DNA of 64,000 nt, taken from the NCBI RefSeq assembly GCF_001685485.1, contig NZ_BDEL01000001.1, forward strand, positions 1,113,501 through 1,177,500, given 5' to 3'. This stretch comes from Formosa haliotis. GTDB taxonomy: Bacteria; Bacteroidota; Bacteroidia; Flavobacteriales; Flavobacteriaceae. The notes under the pieces were generated by a model. That model was given only the letters and a program-made list of their open reading frames with translations. It was not told the DNA's origin and did no database searches. Of the stretch, positions 46,808 to 56,351 are shown in pieces; the stretch's first letter is position 1; each line of letters begins with the position of its first letter. The translations under genes and the position numbers were made by a program.

Positions 46808-46854
46808 CCGTTGGCTACAATTTGAACACACAGCACTAATTAAAGATTTGAACT

Positions 46855-47079
46855 ATGAATAAAATTTGGATAATAATAATTGGAATCGCAATTTTCTTGA
46901 TAATTAATCTTCTCTACTATAAAAGTATGAAAGGTTATGTGAAAGAATCTTTTGGAAAAAAATGGTTAAATATATGGGGAAACAAAGTTTGGTTCTGGCA
47001 AAGCTCAATTTTTGTTAGTACTGGAGGAACAGTTTTAATAATGTATCTTTTAAAATTGTCAAATGTTTTGACCTTTTAG
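46855..47079 (+). CDS. Small membrane protein
   Basis: 74 residues with two transmembrane helices (about 3-22 and 48-67). Unknown family. After it 180 bases (47080-47258) show no gene. Confidence 0.45.
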   Translation: MNKIWIIIIGIAIFLIINLLYYKSMKGYVKESFGKKWLNIWGNKVWFWQSSIFVSTGGTVLIMYLLKLSNVLTF

Positions 47080-47258
47080 AAATCTAAAAATAAAACGGAT
47101 TATTTTATGCTTAAACTGACTTCAAAACAGTTACGGAATTGATAAAGTTTGAGAAAAAAACTGACCGATAAAAACCCGGAATCGGACTTCAATACTGATT
47201 TGCCAATGTTTATCTGTGAATTTAAATCAAAACGGAATTAAAAATAAAAACTGTAGCC

Positions 47259-47383
47259 AACACCGTATAAAAAAAATTGCTAGATTTAGCTAAACCAATG
47301 TCAGTTGCTCGTTTGCTAGCTTCTGATTTTCCTTCGGAAAATCCTCGCGCACAAACACGCAACTTTCCTTATACAAACACGTT
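47259..47383 (+). repeat. attC34 (attC-like site)
   Basis: R'' TGTAGCCAAC complements GTTGGCTACA. Central hairpin GATTTTCC/GGAAAATC. Confidence 0.85.
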
Positions 47384-47905
47384 GCGTTTAATATGAATGA
47401 CTTTCGGTCATCCCCCAAACTTTGCGGCTTGCTACGAGGTTTTTTTTGATTTATAAAAATCAGTTGATTTAAAAACGAGTTAAGGAGAATTTCAAATCGC
47501 AAACTGTGCGCTAGAAATCGTTGAGAGCGCGCTCTCAAAACGTTTGCAACGTTAAACAGTTTGTTTTAAGTTATTGAAAAAAAATGAGAAAGTCAAGTTT
47601 TTGGTGTTATTTAACACCGCCAATGATCTGATAACAAGATGTTTGTAGTCGGCTATATCAATGGCTTAAGATTTTTATAAATTTTTAAACTGCAACGGAA
47701 TCGAAGCAAGTTTTATTTTAAGACAAGTCATATAAAGCTTTATATAACCAATCTTAAAAGAAAATCAAGTTTGGGTGCTGGTCACCTTATGTAGCGTCCT
47801 CCATACACCGTATTTAGTGGATGAGAGAAGATTAAAGATCCAGGTGTAAAAAAAAGAATTTAGAAAGCTATAAAAGACTGGAAAATAAAAAATACTAAAC
47901 ACAAC
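47381..47905 (+). repeat. ORF-less cassette element A, variant copy 5
   Basis: A' variant, nearly identical to copies 4 and 6. No gene seen. Confidence 0.65.
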
Positions 47906-48023
47906 AGCGCATATAAAAAATAGCAGTTAAGAGCAAAAACGAAATATAATTTATAAATTTAAACCTGTGCCGATACGAAAAGTTAGTTTGTAGATCCTGC
48001 TACTTTTCATATTCGCCATCGTT
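47903..48023 (+). repeat. attC35 (end of element A')
   Basis: As attC24. Confidence 0.7.
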
Positions 48024-48061
48024 GTGTGTAATACCGATAGAAACGAAAATCTAATATCTAA

Positions 48062-49638
48062 ATGAACAACAATACAATTGAAATAATTAAAACTATCGGA
48101 AGTCAATGGAAATTTCTTCTCGTTGTTTTTTTCATTATTACTTTCCTAATCAAATGGAAAACTATTTGGACATTTGTTAGCAATTTCACTCAAGTTAGAG
48201 TAAAAAGAGGTGATACAGAATTTGAACTTCATAGAAAAGAAAACAAAGAAGAAAATGAAGTCATTAATCAAGAGAAAGAAAAACCTAAAGGAGAATCTGT
48301 AGAAGATGACAATGAAGAAATTCCAGAAATAAAAGAAGAGAACAATATTCATATTTTATACCACGAAGCATTAAGTGATAGAAAATTCAAAGAAGCCAAA
48401 GATTTTTTTGATAAAATATTAGAAAAGGAAAGTAATTCAAAAAAACGTAAAGAGGAAATTATTCGAAATTTCTACTGGAGACATTTTTATGGAGATACCT
48501 CTGCCTTTAATGAATTAGAAAATTATATATCAGAAATCGAAAATGACAATGAACAAAAATCCGTTGGTTTATATTATTTGAGTCTAATTTATAAAGAGGC
48601 AAACAATTATGACAAAGCTATTGATTTAGCCAGTAAAGCTTTAGAAATAACTACTGATAATGAACAAAAATCATATTGTATCTCAAAAATATCAGAGTAT
48701 TATTTGGAAAATGACAATCAAAAAGATTCACTTGAAATAATATTAAAACACATAGATTCTATTAATGAAAAGCAACCGAAAACAACTTTATATAGAGCAT
48801 TAGCTTATTATTATAAAAAAATTGGCGACAAATTATTAGAATCAGTAGCATATCAAAAAGCTTTAGAATTATCACCTAACAACACTTCCTTATTATTTGA
48901 TTCTGCATATAATTACAGTGAAACTGAACAGGATTTAAAAGATTTAGGATTTCTATTATATAAAAAGCTATTAGGCTTTAATTCAAAAGACCAAAATGCA
49001 TTAAACAATATTGGAGTTGCATACAAAAATCTTGGATTAGAAATTAAATCTATTGAGCAATATAAAAAGGCATTTGAATTAAAAAATAGTTTAGCCGCAT
49101 CGAATATAGCATACCAATTAATTCATCTTGGATTTGTAAAGGAAGCAGAAGAATATTTGAATAAGGCAGAAGATTTTGATAATCCTCACGAGAATGTTTT
49201 TAAAGCTACTTCTTCTATCAAATCTAAAATAACAGAAGAAAAAGAGTTAGAGGAGAAAATATTAAAAAAAGCAAACAAAAAATATAGGTTTTTAATCATT
49301 TTGGAAATGCAGTCTTTACTTCGAGAATTATTAAAATTCAAAGTTCGAATAAATGGTATTTAAATGAAAAACCTGCAATAGTTTCCCAAGACAATGACAA
49401 AATAGAAATATCTTGGGAAATTGGCGAAGAGAAGCATTCTATAACTGGTGTTATAAAAAACAATTCAATTATTGCTACCTATAAAAAACCTAAAAAGAAT
49501 ATTTACAGTTATAATGAGCAAAACAAATATACTTTCAGAGATATAAAACTATTTGGATATTTGATTTCAAGTCAAGAAATAACATTCATATTTGAATATG
49601 AAAAAGAAATTACAGAACTAACATTTAATGAAAAATAA
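48062..49638 (+). pseudogene. Membrane-anchored TPR protein, frameshifted near its end
   Basis: The open frame 48062-49363 (433 residues) has an N-terminal transmembrane helix (about 15-38), an acidic linker, then TPR-like helical repeats (about 95-385). The frame shifts at the T run near 49293: adding one T continues as RFFNHFGNAVFTSR and KWYLNEKPAIVSQDNDKIEISW to TAA 49636-49638, giving a β-rich C-terminal domain of about 110 residues. Possibly a sequencing error. Confidence 0.6.
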
Positions 49639-49650
49639 AGTACTACACAC

Positions 49651-49773
49651 AACAATGGCTATAAGTAATTGCTTGTTCTCGCCTACTTCTGAAAATCCTC
49701 GCGGATTTTCAGCTTGGTGTGTACTTGCAAAGTTAAATGCTAAACCACGCAACTACTCATAGCCGAGACCGTT
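49651..49773 (+). repeat. attC36 (attC-like site)
   Basis: R'' TACACACAAC complements GTTGTGTGTA. Central hairpin GAAAATCC/GGATTTTC. Confidence 0.85.
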
Positions 49774-50117
49774 AGCTACAATTTCAAAACTCACTCAAAC
49801 GCGGATTTAACGCCAAGTTTTGAGATAAATTTATCACTCAAATTCCACAAAAAAATAATTCCTGATTTTAGAATCTTAAAGGTTTAATTAAAACAAAAAC
49901 TCAAACCGATTTTTACTCAAACGGAATTAAAATCTTCAAAAAAATAAACATAAAACAAATCTTCTGGAATTTCTCACTCAGTCGGTTTTAGGAAATTTAA
50001 TCAAAATTAATTCCAAAAAGAAAAATACAAATTTTCAAGAATTGATCACTCACACTGATAAAAAAAAAGAAAAATCTAAATGGCTGAACTGAACGGAAAA
50101 TAAAAACTGTAGCTAAC
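49771..50117 (+). repeat. ORF-less cassette element B, copy 3
   Basis: Nearly identical to copy 2 at 34550. No gene seen. Confidence 0.6.
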
Positions 50118-50238
50118 ACCGTTTATAAAAAATGCTTACTTTAGTTCAAGCCTAAGTTTTGTGCCCTTTTGTTTGCTTCTGATTTTCCTTCGGAAAATCC
50201 TCGCTACCAAAATCGCACATTTCATAAACAAACACGTT
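50115..50238 (+). repeat. attC37 (end of element B)
   Basis: As attC27. Confidence 0.8.
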
Positions 50239-50273
50239 ACCCAACATTTGACCAAAACCATAAAATCAAGAAT

Positions 50274-50693
50274 ATGACTGAAAATGAATTTGAGCAATCT
50301 TTTCAAAAAGCTATAAAACTGTCGTTCTTTAAATCGAGAGATTATAAAGTTGAACCACCTGTAGTTGCTATTATATTTTCCAACGATAAAGACGGAATTG
50401 AATCTTATCAATTTTTACAAAATGAATTGACAAAAGACGAAATTAGTATTGTTTTCCGACCGACAGAAACTGGAAAAATGAACTTATCAATCATAGATGA
50501 TAAAAACTCAAAAGTATTTAATATTTATGATTTAAATTACTCAAAAACTGAATTGACTGATTTCAGACAAAATGGAGAATTTGGTAAATATTGTGTTTTT
50601 TGTATTTCACAAATAATCAACAATCATCTTATTTTATCGTCTTTAGTTAAAGAAAAACCTTTAATGGTTTCGGAACTTGTATTTTCCGAATAA
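50274..50693 (+). CDS. Hypothetical protein, 139 residues
   Basis: Soluble αβ protein from ATG 50274; upstream frame lies in attC37. No family recognised. Followed by 80 bases without a gene and then a membrane protein in the same cassette. Confidence 0.5.
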   Translation: MTENEFEQSFQKAIKLSFFKSRDYKVEPPVVAIIFSNDKDGIESYQFLQNELTKDEISIVFRPTETGKMNLSIIDDKNSKVFNIYDLNYSKTELTDFRQNGEFGKYCVFCISQIINNHLILSSLVKEKPLMVSELVFSE

Positions 50694-50773
50694 GGAACAA
50701 ATTTAACTTCAGTTTTCTCCTTATTTACCCAAACAAAACGACCAGCTACTGCGTCTGTCATATTTTTAAAATT

Positions 50774-51133
50774 ATGGATTATACAATTATTTTAGGTTAT
50801 TTGGTTTTGCTTCTAATTCAATATTTTGCGATTCAAGCAATACCGATTACATTAATTGGCGGACTGATTTCCAGATTCACCAACATTTACGTCGGAGTTC
50901 TAATAGCTGGAATCTTAACTTGGCTCGGAATAAATTTCATTTGGTTTAAAGTTTTTGATTATAATTTACCATTATTGGCATTTATTTTAAGTATTGGATT
51001 TCAATTTTGGCATCTTAAAAAAGCACAACTTGAATTAACTGAAACTTCCAAACAAATGGTTGTCGGAGAAATTTGGTCGATTATTTTAGTTGCGATATAC
51101 ATACTTATATTTAAAGATTTTAACTTATATTAA
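50774..51133 (+). CDS. Small membrane protein, four helices
   Basis: 119 residues with hydrophobic segments at about 5-25, 30-48, 53-75 and 95-115. Family unknown. Confidence 0.5.
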   Translation: MDYTIILGYLVLLLIQYFAIQAIPITLIGGLISRFTNIYVGVLIAGILTWLGINFIWFKVFDYNLPLLAFILSIGFQFWHLKKAQLELTETSKQMVVGEIWSIILVAIYILIFKDFNLY

Positions 51134-51153
51134 ACGAATAAAAAACGTTGGGT

Positions 51154-51277
51154 AACACCGTATATAAGCTATGGCTTGGTCAGTGCTCACTTGGAAAATC
51201 CTGCGGATTTTCCAAAGCCAGTTTTTATTTGGAGAGGTCTGTGCCGAAACACGCCACAGCTCATATACATAAACGTT
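51154..51277 (+). repeat. attC38 (attC-like site)
   Basis: R'' GTTGGGTAAC complements GTTACCCAAC. Central hairpin GGAAAATCC/GGATTTTCC. Confidence 0.85.
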
Positions 51278-51302
51278 AGGGCAAATAAAAAAAACGAAAT
51301 AA

Positions 51303-51896
51303 ATGACAGAAAATTACGAATGGATTTTTAGTGGAGTTGGAGCCACAATTGTTGGATTAATTTTGACATATTTTTTATTGGATAAAAAGAAGAAAACGGA
51401 CAAGAATAAGGACAAATCTTCTAATATTACAATAAATAACAATAACAACATTAACTCTTCAGTAGCAAAACAAGAAGAAAAAGAAACTTCAAAAGAGAAA
51501 GAAAACAGAATAAAAGAAAAAACTAAAATCCTTTTCGTTGACGATAATCATACAGATTTTAGGATTGTTTCAATTTTGAAAAAAAGTGGCTGGATTCATA
51601 CAAAATCTATTAAAGATGTTATAAACTTGGACGACCAAAAAGTGAAAGATGCTGATATTATTTTTGTAGATATTAATGGTGTTGGCACTACTTTGTTTAA
51701 CGATGAAGGCCTTGGACTTGCTTCTGCATTAAAGGAAAAATATAGATCCAAAAAAATAATAATATATTCAGCAGACACAAAAGGAGACAGATTTCATAAA
51801 GCTTTAAGAGAAGTTGATGGATGTTTATCAAAAGATGCTGAACCATTCCAATTTAGTAGTTTAATTGAGACTTTAGCAAATGATTTAAAAATATGA
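51303..51896 (+). CDS. Membrane-anchored receiver-like protein
   Basis: 197 residues. Transmembrane helix about 6-26, an asparagine-rich linker (NNNNNIN), then a receiver-like domain: KILFVDDNH (about 74-82, acidic pair), ADIIFVDINGVG (phosphoacceptor-like Asp about 118), IIIYSADTKG, CLSKDAEP (Lys about 179). No output domain. Overlaps the kinase-like gene by 4 bases. Confidence 0.65.
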   Translation: MTENYEWIFSGVGATIVGLILTYFLLDKKKKTDKNKDKSSNITINNNNNINSSVAKQEEKETSKEKENRIKEKTKILFVDDNHTDFRIVSILKKSGWIHTKSIKDVINLDDQKVKDADIIFVDINGVGTTLFNDEGLGLASALKEKYRSKKIIIYSADTKGDRFHKALREVDGCLSKDAEPFQFSSLIETLANDLKI

Positions 51897-52936
51897 ATCA
51901 TTTTAAAATTTCAGATAAAGATGAAAATATAATCTCTCAAAACTTAGAAAATGATTGTGTGAATTGTTTTGCTAATTGTAATTCATCAGGAAAACTATTC
52001 TCCGAATGCCCTATTTACAATCAGAATAGAAGGCAAGGTAAAATAATCAATAATAAAGGAACTACATTTTTATGCTGTGGAACTACTAAAACTACAAAAT
52101 TATTTAAAGAGAAATTAGAAGCTCTATCATATGCCTATTATGATTTAATTATACCAAGAGAACAAATTATTAGTGAAATTAAAAAAAGTGAGCAGAAAAA
52201 AGTAAATAGATTAGTCCATAATTTAACTTCTATTAATGCTCATAATATTCAAGAGATTTATGATTTAATACCTCAAGACGTACTCGCATCAAATTGGAGA
52301 ACACAGGTTGAATTTATAGAAAAAGAATTAGTTTCAAAATCTAATAAAGCATCAATGATGTTTTTAAGGATTGCAAAACATAATATTCATATGAAATCTG
52401 AATTTTCTATATATAGAAAACTTGATAGAGATGACAATGCTAATTTAGAATTTAAAGGCTACCCTATAAGAATTGTGTTATTGAATGTTTTACATACATT
52501 TTTCGGAGATTTTACTTCTAAAAATGTTTATGTCAACGTTTCTGATTATTATGGAAAGGTTTTAATAGATTACGAAACAATTCAAGTTGCACTTTATCAT
52601 TTAATAGAAAATTCATCAAAATACACGAAAACTGATTCTACAATTTATATAGACTTTAAAGAAGATAATGACAATGTAATTATATCAATGGAAATGATAA
52701 GTCTTTATATTCCAGAAAGTGAACGTAAAAAGATTTTTCAAGAAGGTTTTTCTGGTACATCAGCTAAAAAACTTGGAAAAAGTGGAGATGGTATTGGAAT
52801 GTGGCGAATTAAGCAAATGGTTGAATTGAACAAAGGCGAAATTGAAATTAACTTTGGAAATACAATTGAGAATTATAGAGGGATCGATTTTTCTAAAAAC
52901 ATATTTAATTTTAAACTGAAAAAATACTTGCCCTAA
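51893..52936 (+). CDS. Histidine-kinase-like ATPase with N-terminal Cys motif
   Basis: 347 residues. N-terminal CVNCFANCNSSGKLFSECP (about 18-36) may bind a metal. RLVHNLTSINAHNIQEI (about 105-121) is an H-box-like helix. The HATPase_c domain shows HLIENSSKYTKT (N box, about 239-250) and GDGIGMWRIKQM (G box, about 298-309). Complete two-component pair with the upstream receiver. The stop TAA lies in the recombination site (CCCTAAC). Confidence 0.7.
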   Translation: MNHFKISDKDENIISQNLENDCVNCFANCNSSGKLFSECPIYNQNRRQGKIINNKGTTFLCCGTTKTTKLFKEKLEALSYAYYDLIIPREQIISEIKKSEQKKVNRLVHNLTSINAHNIQEIYDLIPQDVLASNWRTQVEFIEKELVSKSNKASMMFLRIAKHNIHMKSEFSIYRKLDRDDNANLEFKGYPIRIVLLNVLHTFFGDFTSKNVYVNVSDYYGKVLIDYETIQVALYHLIENSSKYTKTDSTIYIDFKEDNDNVIISMEMISLYIPESERKKIFQEGFSGTSAKKLGKSGDGIGMWRIKQMVELNKGEIEINFGNTIENYRGIDFSKNIFNFKLKKYLP

Positions 52937-53060
52937 CACCGTATATAATTTATTGCTGGCTTCTCGCTTACTTACGAAAGTCCTCGCGGACTTTCTTGGT
53001 CAGTAATTATTTACTAAATTAGTCGCTTAAACCACGCAACAAACCATATACAAACACGTT
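52935..53060 (+). repeat. attC39 (attC-like site)
   Basis: R'' TTGCCCTAAC complements GTTAGGGCAA. Central hairpin GAAAGTCC/GGACTTTC. Confidence 0.85.
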
Positions 53061-53069
53061 GCCAACAAT

Positions 53070-53735
53070 ATGAAAAAACGAACATCTACATACATTTTAG
53101 TTATTCTTATTATGTCATTTTTGTCTTGTAAAAGTCAGGAAAAAAAACAAACTGAATTACCTAAAACACCAAAATCGTTTAAAATTCTTGACGAAACAGA
53201 AGGCGATTTAGACAAAGATGGAGTATCTGAAAAAGTTATTGTTTACGATACAGAAAAGGAGACTGATTTAGGAACTGAAAGACAAATATTTATTTACAAA
53301 AAAAAGTATGATAAATGGGAGTTGTGGAAAAAATCAGTCGGAGCAATATTACCAAGTCAACACGGAGGAATGATGGGTGACCCTTTTGAGGGAATATCAA
53401 TTGAACGAAATTGTATTGTAATTAGCCATTTTGGAGGAAGTCGTCATAAATGGAATTATACTCATAGGTTTAGATTTCAAAGCGGAGAATTTCAATTAAT
53501 CGGAGCAACTGTGAATTTTGGTTCACCTTGTGATTATTTTTTTACGTTTGACTACAATCTATCAAATGGAAAAATAAATTACGTAAAAGAAACCGAAGAT
53601 TGTGAGAGTAAAAATTCAAATATAGAGAAAGAAGAAATGATTAGAAAATTGGAAAATTTACCGACAATGAATGGTTTTTATCCTGGAAATACGAAATTAA
53701 AATTCCCAAAATCTGAAACGACAATATATTATTAA
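53070..53735 (+). CDS. Lipoprotein with EF-hand-like repeat motif
   Basis: 221 residues. Lipoprotein signal ILVILIMSFLSCKS (Cys about 20). EGDLDKDGVSEKVIVYD resembles the calcium-binding DxDxDG loop of FG-GAP/VCBS-type β repeats. Only one unit is seen. Function unknown. Confidence 0.5.
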   Translation: MKKRTSTYILVILIMSFLSCKSQEKKQTELPKTPKSFKILDETEGDLDKDGVSEKVIVYDTEKETDLGTERQIFIYKKKYDKWELWKKSVGAILPSQHGGMMGDPFEGISIERNCIVISHFGGSRHKWNYTHRFRFQSGEFQLIGATVNFGSPCDYFFTFDYNLSNGKINYVKETEDCESKNSNIEKEEMIRKLENLPTMNGFYPGNTKLKFPKSETTIYY

Positions 53736-53752
53736 ATAAAAATACTGTTGGC

Positions 53753-53879
53753 AACACCGTGTATAATTAATTGCTTTTTATGTGCTTACTTGCGAAAATT
53801 CCTGCGGAATTTTCTCGGGCTCGTAAATCTTTGTTAACTTAGTTGCTTAACCACGCAACTAACCATACACAAACACGTT
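53753..53879 (+). repeat. attC40 (attC-like site)
   Basis: R'' TGTTGGCAAC complements GTTGCCAACA. Central hairpin GAAAATTCC/GGAATTTTC. Confidence 0.85.
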
Positions 53880-53914
53880 GGCGTGCATTTAAAAAAACCG
53901 TAAAAACAGAAGAA

Positions 53915-54325
53915 ATGGAAAGAATAACAGTTCAAACTTCTATCAATTCGGACATTGACAAAGTTTGGGAATTTTGGACAAAACCGGAACACATTACAAA
54001 TTGGAATTTTGCCACTAATGAGTGGTGTTGCCCAAACGCTGAAAACGACCTAAAACCGAATGGCAAATTCTCTTGGCGAATGGAAGCAAAAGACGGAGGT
54101 ATGGGATTTGACTTTACGGGAACCTATGACAAAATAATTGACAAAGAATTGATTTCGTACAAAATGTCAGACGGACGTAAAGTAGATATTGAATTTTCGC
54201 AAAACGGAGATGAAGTAAGCGTGAGCGAAACTTTTGACGCAGAGGGAACAAATACGGACGAACAACAACGTGCGGGTTGGCAAGCGATTCTTGGGAATTT
54301 CAAGAAGTACGTGGAAACGGAGTAA
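53915..54325 (+). CDS. AHSA1/SRPBCC-domain protein
   Basis: 136 residues from ATG 53915. DIDKVWEFWTKPEHITNW, NGKFSWRMEAKDG and QRAGWQAILGNFKKYVE are typical of the Aha1-C/START-like (SRPBCC) fold. Small-ligand binding or stress role, substrate unknown. Followed in the same cassette by a DUF1801 gene, the same pairing of small fold plus DUF1801 seen at 24240-25037. Confidence 0.75.
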   Translation: MERITVQTSINSDIDKVWEFWTKPEHITNWNFATNEWCCPNAENDLKPNGKFSWRMEAKDGGMGFDFTGTYDKIIDKELISYKMSDGRKVDIEFSQNGDEVSVSETFDAEGTNTDEQQRAGWQAILGNFKKYVETE

Positions 54326-54335
54326 AACATCAAAA

Positions 54336-54707
54336 ATGAGTGAGACAAAACAATATAATTCTGTAGCAGAGTATATCAATGCTCAACCTGAACAAATCAA
54401 AAAAGCACTTTTGGAACTTAAAGAATGTATTTTAAAGACTGAACCTAATGCTACCGAACTTCTGAATTATAACATACCAGCATACGCTTTAGTCGAGAAC
54501 GGAAAAAGAGAACAACAGATAATGATTGCAGGATATAAAAAACACGTTGGACTTTATCCACATCCAACGACTATGGAAAAGTTTGAACCTGAATTGACTG
54601 AATATAAACGTGGGAAAGGCTCGGTTCAATTTCCTTTAGACAAACCTTTACCCAAAGACTTGATAATCCGAATGATAAAATATCGGAAAGAATTATTGAA
54701 CAAATAA
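54336..54707 (+). CDS. DUF1801/YdhG-like protein
   Basis: 123 residues. ELLNYNIPAYALVENG and IAGYKKHVGLYPHP match the family core, and GSVQFPLDKPLPKDLI the C-terminal motif. The longer frame upstream overlaps the SRPBCC gene and is not used. Confidence 0.75.
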   Translation: MSETKQYNSVAEYINAQPEQIKKALLELKECILKTEPNATELLNYNIPAYALVENGKREQQIMIAGYKKHVGLYPHPTTMEKFEPELTEYKRGKGSVQFPLDKPLPKDLIIRMIKYRKELLNK

Positions 54708-54720
54708 AAAACGACACGCC

Positions 54721-54843
54721 AACAACGTGTATAATTAATGGCTAGTTCTCGCCTACTTACGAAAATCCTCGCGGATTTTCTATTCGGTTTTTATTTGCTA
54801 AATTAGGTGCTTAAACACGCCACTAATCATACACAAACACGTT
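54721..54843 (+). repeat. attC41 (attC-like site)
   Basis: R'' ACACGCCAAC complements GTTGGCGTGC at 9 of 10 positions. Central hairpin GAAAATCC/GGATTTTC. Confidence 0.85.
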
Positions 54844-54853
54844 GTGCTCCATT

Positions 54854-55387
54854 ATGAAAAAACTCTCGATTACATTAATATTTATTCTGATTTCAACACT
54901 GACATTTGCTTGTAGTTGCTCTTGGACTAATTTTTTGAAAGCATCAAAAAACAGTGAGTTGATTATTAAGGCACGAGTTTTAAAACACAACTATTACCTC
55001 CCCAATGGAAAATTGACAAACTTAACACATATAGATAGTTTAGATTATTCTGGACATTCTATTACAATCGAGTTGATAGAAATTATAAAAGGAACTGAAA
55101 AACGAAAAACTTTTGAAATATATGGTGGAAATGGTTGGGATTGTCGACCTCCTCTCCAAAACTTTGAAATAAATAAAACATATATTTTCTCGATTTATAA
55201 AACCAACAGAACTAAATGGAGTCAAACTCAAGAGGATAATAAAGATTATTCTTTATATTCTTGTTCCGAATTTTTAATAGAATATTTTCCAGAAACTAAT
55301 GAAGTTAAAGGACGTTTAAGAGGAAAGAAAAGTTCAATAAATGAAAGAATATGGACTTACGATAAGTTCCTAAAAAAAATAACGTAG
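54854..55387 (+). CDS. TIMP/NTR-like exported protein
   Basis: 177 residues from ATG 54854. Signal peptide ending TFACSCSW; mature start CSCS with later Cys (CRPP, YSCSEF) and a β-rich core (IELIEIIKGTEKRKTFEIYGG) resemble the netrin/TIMP-like OB-fold proteins of Bacteroidota. Function unknown; single-gene cassette. Confidence 0.55.
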   Translation: MKKLSITLIFILISTLTFACSCSWTNFLKASKNSELIIKARVLKHNYYLPNGKLTNLTHIDSLDYSGHSITIELIEIIKGTEKRKTFEIYGGNGWDCRPPLQNFEINKTYIFSIYKTNRTKWSQTQEDNKDYSLYSCSEFLIEYFPETNEVKGRLRGKKSSINERIWTYDKFLKKIT

Positions 55388-55390
55388 CAC

Positions 55391-55515
55391 AACAATGGCT
55401 ATAATTCATTGCGGTTGATTTCCTTAACGGAAATCAACTCATTTTTGCTATCTTTCGGCTACGGCGGAAAGAATCCTGCGGATTTTTCCGCAACGAAATC
55501 ATAGCCGAAACCGTT
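55391..55515 (+). repeat. attC42 (attC-like site, two hairpins)
   Basis: R'' GTAGCACAAC complements GTTGTGCTCC at 8 of 10. Hairpins TGATTTCC/GGAAATCA and GCGGAAAGAATCC/GGATTTTTCCGC. Confidence 0.8.
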
Positions 55516-55531
55516 GGCTACAATTTGAAAA

Positions 55532-56224
55532 ATGAAAAAAAACGAAAATATCATACTCAAATTTCTTTTAGCACTCGCAGTAATTTCTGTAATCTTAATC
55601 AAATTCGTTTTAGCTGACATACCCGAAATAATAGATAAGGGAAATGAGTTTGGCGAGATTATATATAATTTGAGTTTAGCTTATATTTCAAGTTACATTT
55701 TTTATAGAATTGTAGTTGTAATTCCTGAAAATAGAAATCGAAAAAATATTTACGAAAGCACAAGTTTCATAACATACGGAATAATTCATACTGGTAGTAG
55801 AATAATAAAACCCAAAAAAACACAAGAGGGTTACTTGGATATAACTGATTCAGCAAATGAAATTAGCGAAACTGAATTTGAAAATATTTGTAAATCAATA
55901 GGTTTACATGATTCGTTTGACTTTAAATGGACTAAAAGCGAAGTGAGCCAAATTACTTATTTAGAACACTTTAAAAAAACAAGAAGACAAATAATAGAAA
56001 GCAAAACTGAATTATTTGCTTTTATGCCCCATTTAGAAACAGAACATATTAAATTAATTAATGATATTGTTCAAAGCCCATTTATATCTATGGGACATCA
56101 TTATTTAGAAAATGAAAACATATTAGATAAAGAAGAAAAATTGGACTTTATGTTTCCTATGCTTTTTGACTTTTATAAAAAAATTAGAAAATTAAATAAA
56201 TATATGAACGGAATAAAACTGTAG
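55532..56224 (+). CDS. Membrane-anchored hypothetical protein
   Basis: 230 residues. Two transmembrane helices (about 8-28, 42-64) then a soluble helical domain to the end, with HLETEHIKLINDIVQS and a Lys-rich C-terminus. No family recognised. Single-gene cassette. Confidence 0.5.
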   Translation: MKKNENIILKFLLALAVISVILIKFVLADIPEIIDKGNEFGEIIYNLSLAYISSYIFYRIVVVIPENRNRKNIYESTSFITYGIIHTGSRIIKPKKTQEGYLDITDSANEISETEFENICKSIGLHDSFDFKWTKSEVSQITYLEHFKKTRRQIIESKTELFAFMPHLETEHIKLINDIVQSPFISMGHHYLENENILDKEEKLDFMFPMLFDFYKKIRKLNKYMNGIKL

Positions 56225-56226
56225 CC

Positions 56227-56351
56227 AACACCGGCTATAGTTCATTGCTTCTGACTTTCCTCTCGGAAAGTCCTCGCAAATTTGCTATCTTCGGTTTACG
56301 GCGGAAAATCCTCGCGGATTTTCACGCAACGAAACCATAGCCAAACACGTT
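56227..56351 (+). repeat. attC43 (attC-like site, two hairpins)
   Basis: R'' TGTAGCCAAC complements GTTGGCTACA. Hairpins GACTTTCC/GGAAAGTC and GGAAAATCC/GGATTTTC. Confidence 0.8.

Noticed and set aside
20805..50200. Frames beginning MFASDFPSENPR or MLNHAT inside attC sites
   Set aside because: They start in the recombination site and only extend true genes upstream by chance; real starts lie after the cassette boundary.
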